A DNA stretch of 33,171 nt from JAYVYM01 sp046593925 (GTDB taxonomy: Bacteria; Actinomycetota; Actinomycetes; Mycobacteriales; SCTD01), in the NCBI GenBank assembly GCA_046593925.1, contig JBKJQN010000089.1, positions 1-33,171 of the forward strand, in the 5' to 3' direction. Of this stretch, positions 24,577-31,293 are shown piece by piece (positions within the stretch are counted from its first letter, which is position 1; each line of letters starts with the position of its first letter). The notes under the pieces are model-generated. The model saw nothing but the letters and a program-made list of their open reading frames with translations. It was not told where the DNA came from and did not search any database. Both the position numbers and the translations under genes were made by a program.

Positions 24577-24766
24577 GGCCGAGGCCGTCGTGGCGCGAGC
24601 GCTCCCGGGTCGGGTCCTCCCGCAGTGCCCGCGGGTGTCGGGCGAGGGCCTCTCGGGTCTGTCGCCGGAACTCCGCCGTCTCCAGCGCGTCGTTCACGAC
24701 CTCGCCGATCGAGGTCCCGCGCGCAATGGCGAGTGCCGCCGCCCGCGCGCGGGTCTGTTCGGACAC
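24569..24766 (-). CDS. MazE-like antitoxin
   Basis: This roughly 65-aa reading has VSEQTRARAAALAIARGTSIGEV, a DNA-binding ribbon-helix-helix style N-terminus, followed by a charged helical tail (AEFRRQTREALARHPRALRED) that would cover the toxin. The GTG at 24766 is the shortest credible start; family members usually have a few more residues with a TVRVSE-type strand, so the 5' end may be damaged. Its TGA overlaps the GTG of the MazF-type gene, as expected of a type II toxin-antitoxin operon. With the toxin frame broken, the antitoxin may be a leftover or may act on related operons. Confidence 0.6.
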   Translation of the reverse strand: MSEQTRARAAALAIARGTSIGEVVNDALETAEFRRQTREALARHPRALREDPTRERSRHDGLGRD

Positions 24767-24974
24767 CCGGCCGCGGTCGTGGGCGAGGTCCGTGAGGCGC
24801 CGCCCGGCCGGGTGCCCGGGCGTACGTCCTTGGGGGGATATCGAATGATCGACATGCCGGTCGGCGACCCGCTGCCCTCGGATCTGCTGATGGCACCTAC
24901 GACCGCCGCCGCCGCAACAGCGTGTGAGCATCTCGATGGTCACGAGGATGGCGGCGCGACATGCTTGAGGACGT

Positions 24975-25628
24975 TCACTGCGTCGGCGGGCCGCTCTGTA
25001 CCGGGCCAATCGTCAGCAGGGTGACGTCGGGGCTGGTGCTCGCACAACTGGTGCCTGCCTGGCCGACGAAAGCCGCGTCGGTCTGGCCGGGTGGGTAGAT
25101 GCGGTACCCGGTCGTCGCGGTCGGCTGACACGCCGCAGTGTCCTGTGCCTGGTAGGACACGATGCGCAGCGTCGCGTGGGCCTGGGCTCCCGGGGCCAGG
25201 GTCACCAGCGCGGGCGTGCCGTCCCGCTTCGCGGCTGCCCCGACCTGGTGCCCGTCGGAGCCCGCGACGTAGGACACGCCCGGAAACCCGTTCAACGTGC
25301 ACCTGTTGGCGCCCCGGTTCGTCAGCAGCACCGCCGTGATGGTCGACCCGGCAGCCCCTCCGCTCCCACCACCGACCGCGACCGTGAGCTGCGAGGTCGT
25401 ACAGGACGAGGCACCTGAGCCTGTCGGGACTGGCGACGACGCTGATGGGGGCGCAGGGGCAGCGGACGAAGGACTGCTCTGCGGCGAGCCCGGCGTCGTC
25501 GCGCTCGCCGGGGACGAGGCCCGCGGCGATGAAATGCCGCTGCCGGTGCTGCCTCCCGATGCGCTGCACCCCATGGCGGACACCATGATCGACATCCCCA
25601 GAGCCGTTCTGACAGATGCCTTCGACAC
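24975..25628 (-). CDS. DUF4232 lipoprotein
   Basis: This 217-aa protein begins with a lipoprotein signal (MSKASVRTALGMSIMVSAMGC) whose lipobox Cys is residue 21. A long Ser/Pro/Ala/Gly linker follows, then a DUF4232 domain (about 75-210): SSCTTSQLTVAV, LLTNRGANRCTLNGFPGVSYV, KRDGTPALVTLAPGAQAHA and YRIYPPGQ. The family is a secreted beta-sandwich found almost only in actinobacteria; its function is unknown. Four Cys in the domain probably form disulphides. The GTG start has AGGAGG 6 nt upstream. No partner gene is adjacent. Confidence 0.88.
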   Translation of the reverse strand: MSKASVRTALGMSIMVSAMGCSASGGSTGSGISSPRASSPASATTPGSPQSSPSSAAPAPPSASSPVPTGSGASSCTTSQLTVAVGGGSGGAAGSTITAVLLTNRGANRCTLNGFPGVSYVAGSDGHQVGAAAKRDGTPALVTLAPGAQAHATLRIVSYQAQDTAACQPTATTGYRIYPPGQTDAAFVGQAGTSCASTSPDVTLLTIGPVQSGPPTQ

Positions 25629-26636
25629 TCGTCCTCCTGGTGATGCAGAGCGGAGACGCCGCCCCTGTGCTCTTAGACGCGCGGCGACGCAGACTGGTTG
25701 TGCGGCAGCTCAGGCCGGCCACGTCAGGGGGCCGCGTGCATTGGGCCTGGTACGACCGGCGCGGTCCGGCGGTGGAGCTGTACGTGTTCGGCGAGCTGGG
25801 CGACCGTCAGCCCGGCCCGGACGGCTGGTGGTCGACGGGCCGTACGTCAGCGTGGTCAGCAAGCCGGGCCTGGGCAGGTCGCGGCAAATCTCTGCGGCGA
25901 CGCAGACACTCGCTCACCGTGCTCAGGACGCGGTGACCCTGAGCGCCGCGTGAAGTCCTCCTGCTCGAGCGCAGGATCCGCCAGCCGAGCCGCTCCAGGT
26001 CATTGCGCTGGTCCCGGCCGCGCCGATAGGCAAGTCGGCAGATCCATGCTCCGGCGCGCCGATGGCGAGCGCGGACCGCGCGACTCGCAGCGCGCTCGGC
26101 GACGCTACCGACGTCCACGACCTCACCCGGGCTGTCGACGACGGCGCCACTTCCGCATCCTCAACGACTCACGGCTGGCGAGGGTCTCGGACCCGGAGCG
26201 TGAGCGTGGCAAGGTGCCCAGCAGCGGCGCTGCTGACTCGATCAACATCTCATCAACGCGGCGTACCGGCCTCGCCTGGCCTCCGGGCCGGCCCGCGGGC
26301 ATGGCCAGTCACGGCGGGGAGGACCCCACAACGCTGAGCAGGCGGACGGTGCAGCACGCGTAGGCGGCAGCTCCCACGTCGGAAGCTGATGTGCCTGCTG
26401 ACCGGACGACAGCTGGCGGCCCTGGGGTCTGCCACGCGGCGTCCAACGCAAAGATCGCCCTTCTCGCCAGGCCGGGATCGTCCTCGCCGAGCGCCAGGGC
26501 AGCGCTGTGTCTGACCCGCGCGGCCGTGACCATGTCGCCGGGGAGTCGCCGAGCCCCGGCCGGACTGCGCCGAGCCGCCCTGGCCCCCATGCGCGCCGTC
26601 GGCCGCACCCAGACCGGACGGTCGACCGGGGTTACC
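25629..26636. other. About 1 kb without a supportable gene; decayed fragments
   Basis: No intact gene is seen. On the plus strand a Trp-rich reading (RVHWAWYDRRGPAVELYVFGELG, 25634-25830) appears to continue one frame over as VVDGPYVSVVSKPGLGRSRQ up to a stop at 25953, which suggests a frameshifted unknown gene. On the minus strand near 25950-26050, RDQRNDLERLGWRILR resembles the C-terminal end of a DUF559/Vsr-like endonuclease. From 26060 to 26630 I see nothing recognisable. Confidence 0.35.
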
Positions 26637-26642
26637 TAGGCT
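26637..26642 (+). promoter_or_regulatory. Candidate leaderless -10 box
   Basis: TAGGCT (TANNNT) is followed by exactly 6 nt (GGCGAC) and then the ATG of the MmcQ/YjbR gene, with no Shine-Dalgarno sequence. Confidence 0.5.
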
Positions 26643-26648
26643 GGCGAC

Positions 26649-27056
26649 ATGCTCCGGGCTCGGGTCGCGGATGTACATGTACTTGCATCGGCCATGCCGC
26701 ACGTCACCGTGCAACGAGGGCCGAGCGGCAACGTCGCTTACCAGGTCGGCGGGAAGTCCTTCGTCTTCTTCCGCACCCCTCGGCCTGACGCGCAGGATCC
26801 GGAGACCGGAGAGCGCTACGACGATGTCATCGTCTTCTGGGTGCCGTCCGAGTCCGACAAGCAGGCTCTCGTCCAGCACCAGGCCTCACCGTTCTTCACC
26901 ACAGAACATTTCGACGGCCACCCTTCGGTACTCGTTCGGGCCAGCCGGCTCGGCGAGCTGACGCTCCAGGAGCTGAGGGAGCTGGTTCAGGAGGCGTGGT
27001 CCGCCCGGACGACGAACCAGCGGCGGGCCGTGTGGCGCACAACGCAGCAACGCTGA
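26649..27056 (+). CDS. MmcQ/YjbR family protein
   Basis: This 135-aa protein belongs to the MmcQ/YjbR family, a double-wing DNA-binding-like fold of unknown role. Visible family features are KSFVFFRTPRPDAQDPETGE, DDVIVFWVPSESDKQALV, SPFFTTEHFDGHPSVLVR and a C-terminal LTLQELRELVQEAW helix. The full expected length is present. The ATG at 26649 lacks a Shine-Dalgarno but lies 6 nt after a TAGGCT box, which supports a leaderless mRNA starting here. It stands alone among decayed sequences and appears intact. Confidence 0.85.
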   Translation: MLRARVADVHVLASAMPHVTVQRGPSGNVAYQVGGKSFVFFRTPRPDAQDPETGERYDDVIVFWVPSESDKQALVQHQASPFFTTEHFDGHPSVLVRASRLGELTLQELRELVQEAWSARTTNQRRAVWRTTQQR

Positions 27057-27110
27057 CGGCCGGAGGGGCGCCGCATTTCCGGCGGACCACTCACAGGTCC
27101 TTTGGACGGG

Positions 27111-27271
27111 ATGGGGGACGTCGTGGCGGAGGACGACTTCGCCGACCACGGCGAGGCGATCGCATGGGCCATCGCCGACGACGGTCCGGCCGACGAGGTG
27201 CAACGGGTGGAGTACCTCGTCGGCCCGAGGGCGACTGGCGCTGGGCCGGAGCCTTGCAGGCTGAGCCCTGA
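27111..27271 (+). pseudogene. Small unknown ORF with apparent one-base frameshift
   Basis: An ATG at 27111 opens a reading with MGDVVAEDDFADHGEAIAW and ADEVQRVEYLVGP. One frame over from the CCC at 27224-27226 it continues as PEGDWRWAGALQAEP and stops at 27271. Adding one C to that CCC run would give a single protein of about 53 residues with an acidic first half. I do not recognise the family. In the original frame the reading runs to 27575 with Arg/Ser-rich sequence that is the shadow of a toxin gene on the other strand. Confidence 0.4.
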
Positions 27272-27308
27272 GGCGTCTGCCGACGAGCCCGTCGGTCCAC
27301 CTGGGCTG

Positions 27309-27547
27309 TCAGTCGAGGAGGTCGAGGTACTCACGTCTCGCCTCATCGCATGGATCAACAGCTCGCTGCCGCTGTCGAAGCGCAGGACGACGACCTCCAG
27401 CAGCCGACCTGAGGAGTCGAAGCCGAGACGGAGCTGCCGTGCCGGGCTGTCGTCATCCAGGTCGCTGAGGAAGACGGGATGCTCGGCGGCATGGACGGCG
27501 TCGTCGGGAGCGATGCCGTGCCGCTGTGCTGAGGCATGGACCCTGAC
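27309..27547 (-). pseudogene. Toxin gene of a CopG-type toxin-antitoxin pair, start and end damaged
   Basis: The minus strand encodes RVHASAQRHGIAPDDAVHAA, EHPVFLSDLDDDSPARQLRL and EVVVLRFDSGSELLIHAM, then one frame over EARREYLDLLD and TGA at 27309-27311. A small toxin of about 79 residues, resembling BrnT-like or RelE-like proteins found behind CopG antitoxins, fits this. Two lesions are visible. The expected GTG start reads GTC at 27547-27545, and one base is missing near 27340-27346 before the last eleven residues. The family name is tentative. Confidence 0.6.
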
Positions 27548-27792
27548 CCGACGTAGGCGCGGATCGCTTCCCTGATCGCCGCTGAGCGGCTCAGATGATC
27601 ACGCTCGGCGCGCTCAGCCAGGGCGGCCAACAGGGTCTTGTCCAGGCGCACGGGGACGACCTGGCCGGGCCCGTCGCCGGCCGGTTTGCGTCCGCGCCCG
27701 CGAAGGCGGTCGACGTCGTAGCCCTGCTCCGCCTCATCGGCCCAGCGGTCGATGTCCTGCTCGGTGACGGGCTTGCCCTTGACTGTCTCCAC
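27355..27792 (-). CDS. CopG-type ribbon-helix-helix antitoxin with lost stop codon
   Basis: The first ~82 residues are a CopG/RHH antitoxin: VTEQDIDRWADEAEQGYDVD, then VVPVRLDKTLLAALAERAERD and LSRSAAIREAIRAYV, a DNA-binding ribbon-helix-helix. After AYVGSG the frame runs on for about 60 Ser/Pro-rich residues that are only the out-of-frame toxin gene, giving a formal length of 145. An expected TGA appears to have become TCA at 27547-27545. The GTG at 27792 has no Shine-Dalgarno; TATAAC lies 7 nt upstream, so a leaderless transcript is likely. The antitoxin half may still fold and bind DNA. Confidence 0.7.
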   Translation of the reverse strand: METVKGKPVTEQDIDRWADEAEQGYDVDRLRGRGRKPAGDGPGQVVPVRLDKTLLAALAERAERDHLSRSAAIREAIRAYVGSGSMPQHSGTASLPTTPSMPPSIPSSSATWMTTARHGSSVSASTPQVGCWRSSSCASTAAASC

Positions 27793-27799
27793 ACGAAAA

Positions 27800-27805
27800 G
27801 CGTTA
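27800..27805 (-). promoter_or_regulatory. Possible -10 box of the CopG antitoxin gene
   Basis: On the minus strand, TATAAC lies 7 nt before the GTG start, which is the leaderless spacing. No clear -35 was found. Confidence 0.4.
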
Positions 27806-27890
27806 TACGGAAATCGGAGTTGGTCGAGACCTCCGCGCGGGTCGCCGCTTCTGCCGCCGCGCGCCTACCCGTTGAAACTCACGGGCGCCA

Positions 27891-27923
27891 TGTGGTCATG
27901 TTAGTCTGACCAACATGACCACA
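27891..27923 (+). promoter_or_regulatory. vapB operator: Perfect palindromic operator over the vapB start
   Basis: Two perfectly complementary 12-nt arms (27891-27902, TGTGGTCATGTT; 27912-27923, AACATGACCACA) are separated by 9 nt. The right arm contains the ATG of vapB, and the spacer carries most of TAGTCT (27902-27907), a TANNNT -10 box 7 nt before that ATG. A bound antitoxin or toxin-antitoxin complex would cover the promoter and the start codon of a leaderless mRNA. Confidence 0.75.
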
Positions 27924-28136
27924 CACAACGTGGCGGACGCCAAGGCGCACCTGTCGCAACTGCTCGAAGCGGCTCTGAAGGGCGAGGATGTCATCGTCGC
28001 GCGGGCCGGCAAGCCCCTGGTCCGGCTCGTGCCGGTGAACACGCCCGCCGCCCGCGTCCTGGGGTTTCTCGACCTGCCCTCGCCCGATGAGCGCTTCGAG
28101 CCGCTCGACGAGAACGAACTCGCTGCCTGGTCGTGA
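27915..28136 (+). CDS. vapB: Phd/YefM-type antitoxin VapB
   Basis: This 73-aa protein is a Phd/YefM antitoxin: MTTHNVADAKAHLSQLLEAAL followed by GEDVIVARAGKPLVRLVPV is the DNA-binding N-terminal domain, and the acidic C-terminal tail (DERFEPLDENELAAW) would wrap the toxin. It neutralises VapC and represses the operon. The ATG lies inside a 12-bp palindrome and 7 nt after a TANNNT box, without a Shine-Dalgarno, so the mRNA is probably leaderless. Its TGA overlaps the GTG of vapC. This is the only apparently intact toxin-antitoxin pair in the window. Confidence 0.92.
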   Translation: MTTHNVADAKAHLSQLLEAALKGEDVIVARAGKPLVRLVPVNTPAARVLGFLDLPSPDERFEPLDENELAAWS

Positions 28137-28525
28137 CGATCCTGCTGCTGGACACCCACGCCTACGTATGGGCGCTCACCGACCCGGACCGACTGTCCCG
28201 CCGCGCCCGTACCGCGATAGAGGCACCGAGCAACGCCCTGCTCGTCTCGGCCGCGACCGCCTGGGAGATGGCGATCAAGCACCGCGCCGGCAAGTGGCCG
28301 GAAGCCGAAATCCTGCTGGCCCAGCACGGCGACCTTACGAGCAGACTCGGCGCCCAGTCGCTCGACATCTCCGCCGCCGATGCGATCCGCGCGGGGAGCC
28401 TCGACTGGGACCACGCCGATCCATTCGACCGGATGCTGGCCGCCCAGTCCCTGCACCACCTCGCCGCGCTGGTGACCCGCGACGCAGCGTTCAGCCAGCT
28501 TCGCGGACTGGCCGTCATCTGGTGA
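28133..28525 (+). CDS. vapC: PIN-domain ribonuclease toxin VapC
   Basis: This 130-aa protein is a complete PIN domain. The acidic metal-binding residues appear in LLLDTHAYVW, the Glu of TAWEMAIKHRAGKW, the Asp residues of DHADPFDRMLAAQ, and the Asp of LVTRDAAF. PIN toxins cleave specific RNAs, often tRNA or rRNA loops, when VapB is degraded. The GTG start at 28133 overlaps the vapB stop (GTGA), giving coupled translation. The length and motifs are normal for the family, so it should be active. Confidence 0.92.
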   Translation: MTILLLDTHAYVWALTDPDRLSRRARTAIEAPSNALLVSAATAWEMAIKHRAGKWPEAEILLAQHGDLTSRLGAQSLDISAADAIRAGSLDWDHADPFDRMLAAQSLHHLAALVTRDAAFSQLRGLAVIW

Positions 28526-28589
28526 CGACGCGGACGGCTTGAACTGCTGGGGTAATCCGCGTTGGCCTGCGCCTTCGGTCGATGTCGGC

Positions 28590-28618
28590 CGGGGAGGACG
28601 AACCTCATCCATCGTGAG
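28590..28618 (+). repeat. Imperfect direct repeat, copy 1
   Basis: Shares GGACGAACCT and ATCG(T)(G/A)AG in the same spacing with 29236-29264, about 70% identity over ~30 nt. The pair flanks the membrane-anchored protein gene. Chance similarity cannot be excluded. Confidence 0.35.
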
Positions 28619-28705
28619 GACGCCGTCATCTCGTGCGGCTTCGGGCTGCGGTCCTGGCATCGTCTGGATCTCAAGTTCCGGGCGGTCGTCGACGATGACG
28701 GCGCC

Positions 28706-29206
28706 GTGAAGAAGTCACTGGTAGGCCTGGCCATCTTGGCCCTGACGGCTGCTGCCATGTACTTCGTCGCGCTGCCCGCCTGGCGAGAGCACGAGAACAA
28801 CCAGTGGGAGATGGCCGGAGAGCGCGCCCTCGATCGCGTCGTCCTTCCTGGGTCATTTCGTGCCTTCACCACGTCGACGAGCGGTCATCTCACCCTGTCC
28901 TGCGGCGACGTGTCAGTCCACAAGTGCCTTGAGACCGAAGGTGACCCACGGGACAACGTCGCCGCCGTGCGAGGAGCCCTCAGCACTGTGGGCATCCCCA
29001 GCGAATCCTGCGAGAAGGAGCCGCTGGAGAGCACTCCTGATCGCTGCTCGCTCGTCGTTCAGGTTGCTGGGAGCAGGCTCGTCGCCTTCCTCTTTGCTCG
29101 ACCAGCTTCGGGGGGTCGACCTCTGGCGCATTTCAGCGGAACCTACGTTCAGATCTTCGTGGTCGCGCGGGCGGACTCGCCCTTGGCTTGGGCGACAGGG
29201 CGCTAG
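28706..29206 (+). CDS. Unknown membrane-anchored protein
   Basis: This 166-aa protein begins VKKSLVGLAILALTAAAMYFV, one N-terminal membrane anchor or uncleaved signal. An external domain follows with four Cys (TLSCGDVSVHKCLE, SESCEKEP, DRCSLVVQV), probably two disulphides, and a final beta-rich stretch (AHFSGTYVQIFVVAR). I recognise no family. The GTG at 28706 is chosen because the hydrophobic segment starts right after it; no Shine-Dalgarno is visible. The gene lies between two imperfect copies of a ~30-bp sequence (28590-28618 and 29236-29264). Confidence 0.6.
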   Translation: MKKSLVGLAILALTAAAMYFVALPAWREHENNQWEMAGERALDRVVLPGSFRAFTTSTSGHLTLSCGDVSVHKCLETEGDPRDNVAAVRGALSTVGIPSESCEKEPLESTPDRCSLVVQVAGSRLVAFLFARPASGGRPLAHFSGTYVQIFVVARADSPLAWATGR

Positions 29207-29235
29207 GCCGAAGACGGCTCATCGGCGCCCGCAGA

Positions 29236-29264
29236 CCGGGCGGACGAACCTGGTCAATCGTAAG
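29236..29264 (+). repeat. Imperfect direct repeat, copy 2
   Basis: Second copy of the sequence at 28590-28618. On the minus strand both copies could encode LT(M/I)D(E/Q)VRPP, so they may derive from one decayed coding or mobile sequence. The rest of 29207-29473 shows no gene. Confidence 0.35.
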
Positions 29265-29473
29265 AGCATCCCCTCGTACGGAAGACGCGCCGTGGCGCCG
29301 AGACATCAACAGCCGAACGCATGGGTGCGGAGCTCGACTCGACGACTCATTCCAACTCAAGGCTGGGCTGGCCGCGCGCTCTCGACGAGCACGCCCTGCT
29401 GCATCTGGCCACAGGGTCTGTCTGCTGACGGCGAAGTGTCGGCGCTAGGCCGCACTGAGTGCGAACAATCGGA

Positions 29474-30262
29474 CTATCCGAGGCTCAACACCAAATGTGT
29501 CGTTCGAAGAGTCGACGCTCCAACGAGTGACTCGAGTTCGATGCGCGTGTATTCGTCGCTCGGCACTAGCTCGCGGGCGAAACCGGCGCGTGTTTCGGTC
29601 TCAAAAGGATTTGATCCCGTCGATTGTACGGAATCGTTGTCTGTGTCCCCACAACTCGTGTCGCCGTGGGACACGCAAACCCACAGGTCTCTGTAAAGAG
29701 GCTCACTCGATTCGACCAGCGCCTCCGTAGCGACGAGGGCGCGGGAGTATTGCGGAACTCGACGGGAGACCGAAGTACCGTCGATTGGACCTGACAGATA
29801 ATCCTCCGTGGCCTCGAACGAGTGAGGCGCACCATTGGGCTTCGGAGCCAGTGTGACCGACCGCCCACTACCCGACAGCGGCAGACTAATCGAGCCGCTG
29901 CCGTCGCCGAAGAGGTAGAGACGGTACCTGCCCGAGAGGTGACCCTTTCCTCTGGCGCCCAGCATCTGAACGCCGAACTCATCACCGCTGAAGGCTAGAT
30001 GCCGCGCCGCGAGGGCACCCCACGAAGGTCCACGACGATCAAGGGGGACGAGATAGAACCCGATGTACGACCCGGTCGTCTTGGCACTAATTGAGGCGAC
30101 CGTCAGTTCAATCTCGAATGTCGGCAAGATGACGACACTGCGGCCCTGAGTCCCGCGGACGGACATCACACGCGCGGGGCTTGCCCCGGCAGGCACAGCC
30201 CCGACGAGGACTGCGGCCAACACAGCTAGCAGCAGTCCCCGCCGGGGTGCACGCGATCTCAT
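29474..30262 (-). CDS. Unknown secreted protein, lower GC
   Basis: This 262-aa protein has a clear Sec signal peptide (MRSRAPRRGLLLAVLAAVLVG, AGASPA cleavage zone near residue 28). A mostly beta mature domain follows: TFEIELTVASISAKTTGSYIG, SGRYRLYLFGDGSGSISLPL and a Cys pair in LWVCVSHGDTSCGD. I recognise no family. Codon use includes many A/T-ending codons, and the stretch is clearly less GC-rich than its neighbours, which suggests later acquisition. The ATG at 30262 gives a normal signal peptide; no good ribosome-binding site is seen. Neighbours are divergent or unrelated. Confidence 0.7.
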   Translation of the reverse strand: MRSRAPRRGLLLAVLAAVLVGAVPAGASPARVMSVRGTQGRSVVILPTFEIELTVASISAKTTGSYIGFYLVPLDRRGPSWGALAARHLAFSGDEFGVQMLGARGKGHLSGRYRLYLFGDGSGSISLPLSGSGRSVTLAPKPNGAPHSFEATEDYLSGPIDGTSVSRRVPQYSRALVATEALVESSEPLYRDLWVCVSHGDTSCGDTDNDSVQSTGSNPFETETRAGFARELVPSDEYTRIELESLVGASTLRTTHLVLSLG

Positions 30263-30429
30263 CTCAGCAGGTTACTTGAGGTTACCGACAGCGATGTCGC
30301 TGCTGATCCGGGCGTAGACGGCCGCAGCCGTGGCTGGCTTCATAAGGGGTGAGAATAACGACTACTGAGCAACCTCGTCCTGCTCTGCGTTCCACCTCGT
30401 CAGCGACTCTTCTCGGTCTCTCAGGCGCC

Positions 30430-30936
30430 CTAGCGGACGGTGGTGTCCGTGGCGAGGATCTGCTCGCGGAGGATGTCGCCGTGTCCGGCGTGGCGGGCCA
30501 GCTCCTCGATCATGTGCAGGTAGATCCAGCGCAGCGACACCTCGCCGAGCCGGCGATGAGCTGCCCGGTCATCCAGCGCGAAGCCGGCGGCGATCGCCTC
30601 GGCGTTCGCCCACGCGCTGCGGTAGTCCGCGACGACTGACGCGATGGTGTCGTCCTCCGTCAGGACGAAGGTGTCGTCGATGCCTTCGGGCAGGCCGAGC
30701 TCTTCGCGCGTGCGCCCGGCCAGCGAGACGTCAAACCACACCCGCTCGACGAAGGTCGCGTGCTTGACGAGCCCGAGCAGCGTCGTCAGCGACGGCACGA
30801 GCGACCGACGAGCTTGCTCCTCGGTGAGGCCGTCGAGGAGCTGGGCGACCTCGCCCCGCGTGTCGTGGAGGAACGCCTCGAGCTGATCCCGCTCTTCGCC
30901 GGTCAGCTCCGACTCGGAGCGGTACACCTCTGCCAT
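30430..30936 (-). CDS. DinB/DUF664 family protein
   Basis: This 168-aa four-helix-bundle protein is of the DinB-like DUF664 group. The first metal-ligand His is in LLGLVKHATFVERVWFD, and the C-terminal pair lies in LRWIYLHMIEELARHAGHGDILRE. These proteins bind a divalent metal, and several actinobacterial members are mycothiol-dependent transferases or isomerases; the substrate here is unknown. The ATG at 30936 is 8 nt after TACGCT, a TANNNT box, with only GAGAG in between, so a leaderless or near-leaderless mRNA is likely. Confidence 0.88.
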   Translation of the reverse strand: MAEVYRSESELTGEERDQLEAFLHDTRGEVAQLLDGLTEEQARRSLVPSLTTLLGLVKHATFVERVWFDVSLAGRTREELGLPEGIDDTFVLTEDDTIASVVADYRSAWANAEAIAAGFALDDRAAHRRLGEVSLRWIYLHMIEELARHAGHGDILREQILATDTTVR

Positions 30937-30989
30937 CTCTCGGGAGCGTACTGACCGTGATCAGCCCGCAGACGCACAGCCGATGACCG

Positions 30990-31196
30990 CTAGGCGCGCA
31001 GCGCGCGCCAGCCGATCACGCCGACCACGGTGCCGAGGGCGAGGGAGACGACGATGAGGACGCCGTGGACGACGTAGAACGCCGTCGCCCGGGAGTCGTC
31101 CTTGGCGATGTTGCGCGCGAACATGAGCCAGATGACCCAGCTCCACACGCCGAAGGCGACGAGGAAGCGGGCGGAGCCGGTCGAGATCTGCGACAT
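30990..31196 (-). CDS. SCO4848-type small membrane protein
   Basis: This 68-aa protein has two transmembrane helices: ARFLVAFGVWSWVIWLMFA and FYVVHGVLIVVSLALGTVVGVIG, ending in WRALRA. The FGVWSWxIW motif, spacing and length match the SCO4848 family of actinobacterial membrane proteins, which has no known function. TATCGT lies exactly 6 nt before the ATG and there is no Shine-Dalgarno, the leaderless pattern. It lies about 50 nt upstream of the DinB gene on the same strand, but each has its own TANNNT box. Confidence 0.85.
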   Translation of the reverse strand: MSQISTGSARFLVAFGVWSWVIWLMFARNIAKDDSRATAFYVVHGVLIVVSLALGTVVGVIGWRALRA

Positions 31197-31202
31197 GAGT
31201 CG

Positions 31203-31208
31203 ACGATA
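31203..31208 (-). promoter_or_regulatory. Candidate leaderless -10 box
   Basis: On the minus strand, TATCGT (TANNNT) is followed by 6 nt (CGACTC) and then the ATG of the SCO4848-type gene. Confidence 0.5.
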
Positions 31209-31279
31209 TCCGGCGATCTCTCTCGATCCAGATCCGGCTCATCGGAGCCGCACGACCCCGGCGCGCCAGGGATGCACGC

Positions 31280-31285
31280 TAGCGT
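31280..31285 (+). promoter_or_regulatory. Candidate leaderless -10 box
   Basis: TAGCGT (TANNNT) lies 8 nt before the ATG of the LigD-type polymerase gene, which has no Shine-Dalgarno sequence. Confidence 0.4.
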
Positions 31286-31293
31286 CTGGCGTC

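Noticed and set aside
27102..27575. A 157-aa plus-strand open frame
   Set aside because: Its second half is Ser/Arg-rich sequence antisense to the toxin gene. The credible protein ends at 27271 after a one-base shift.
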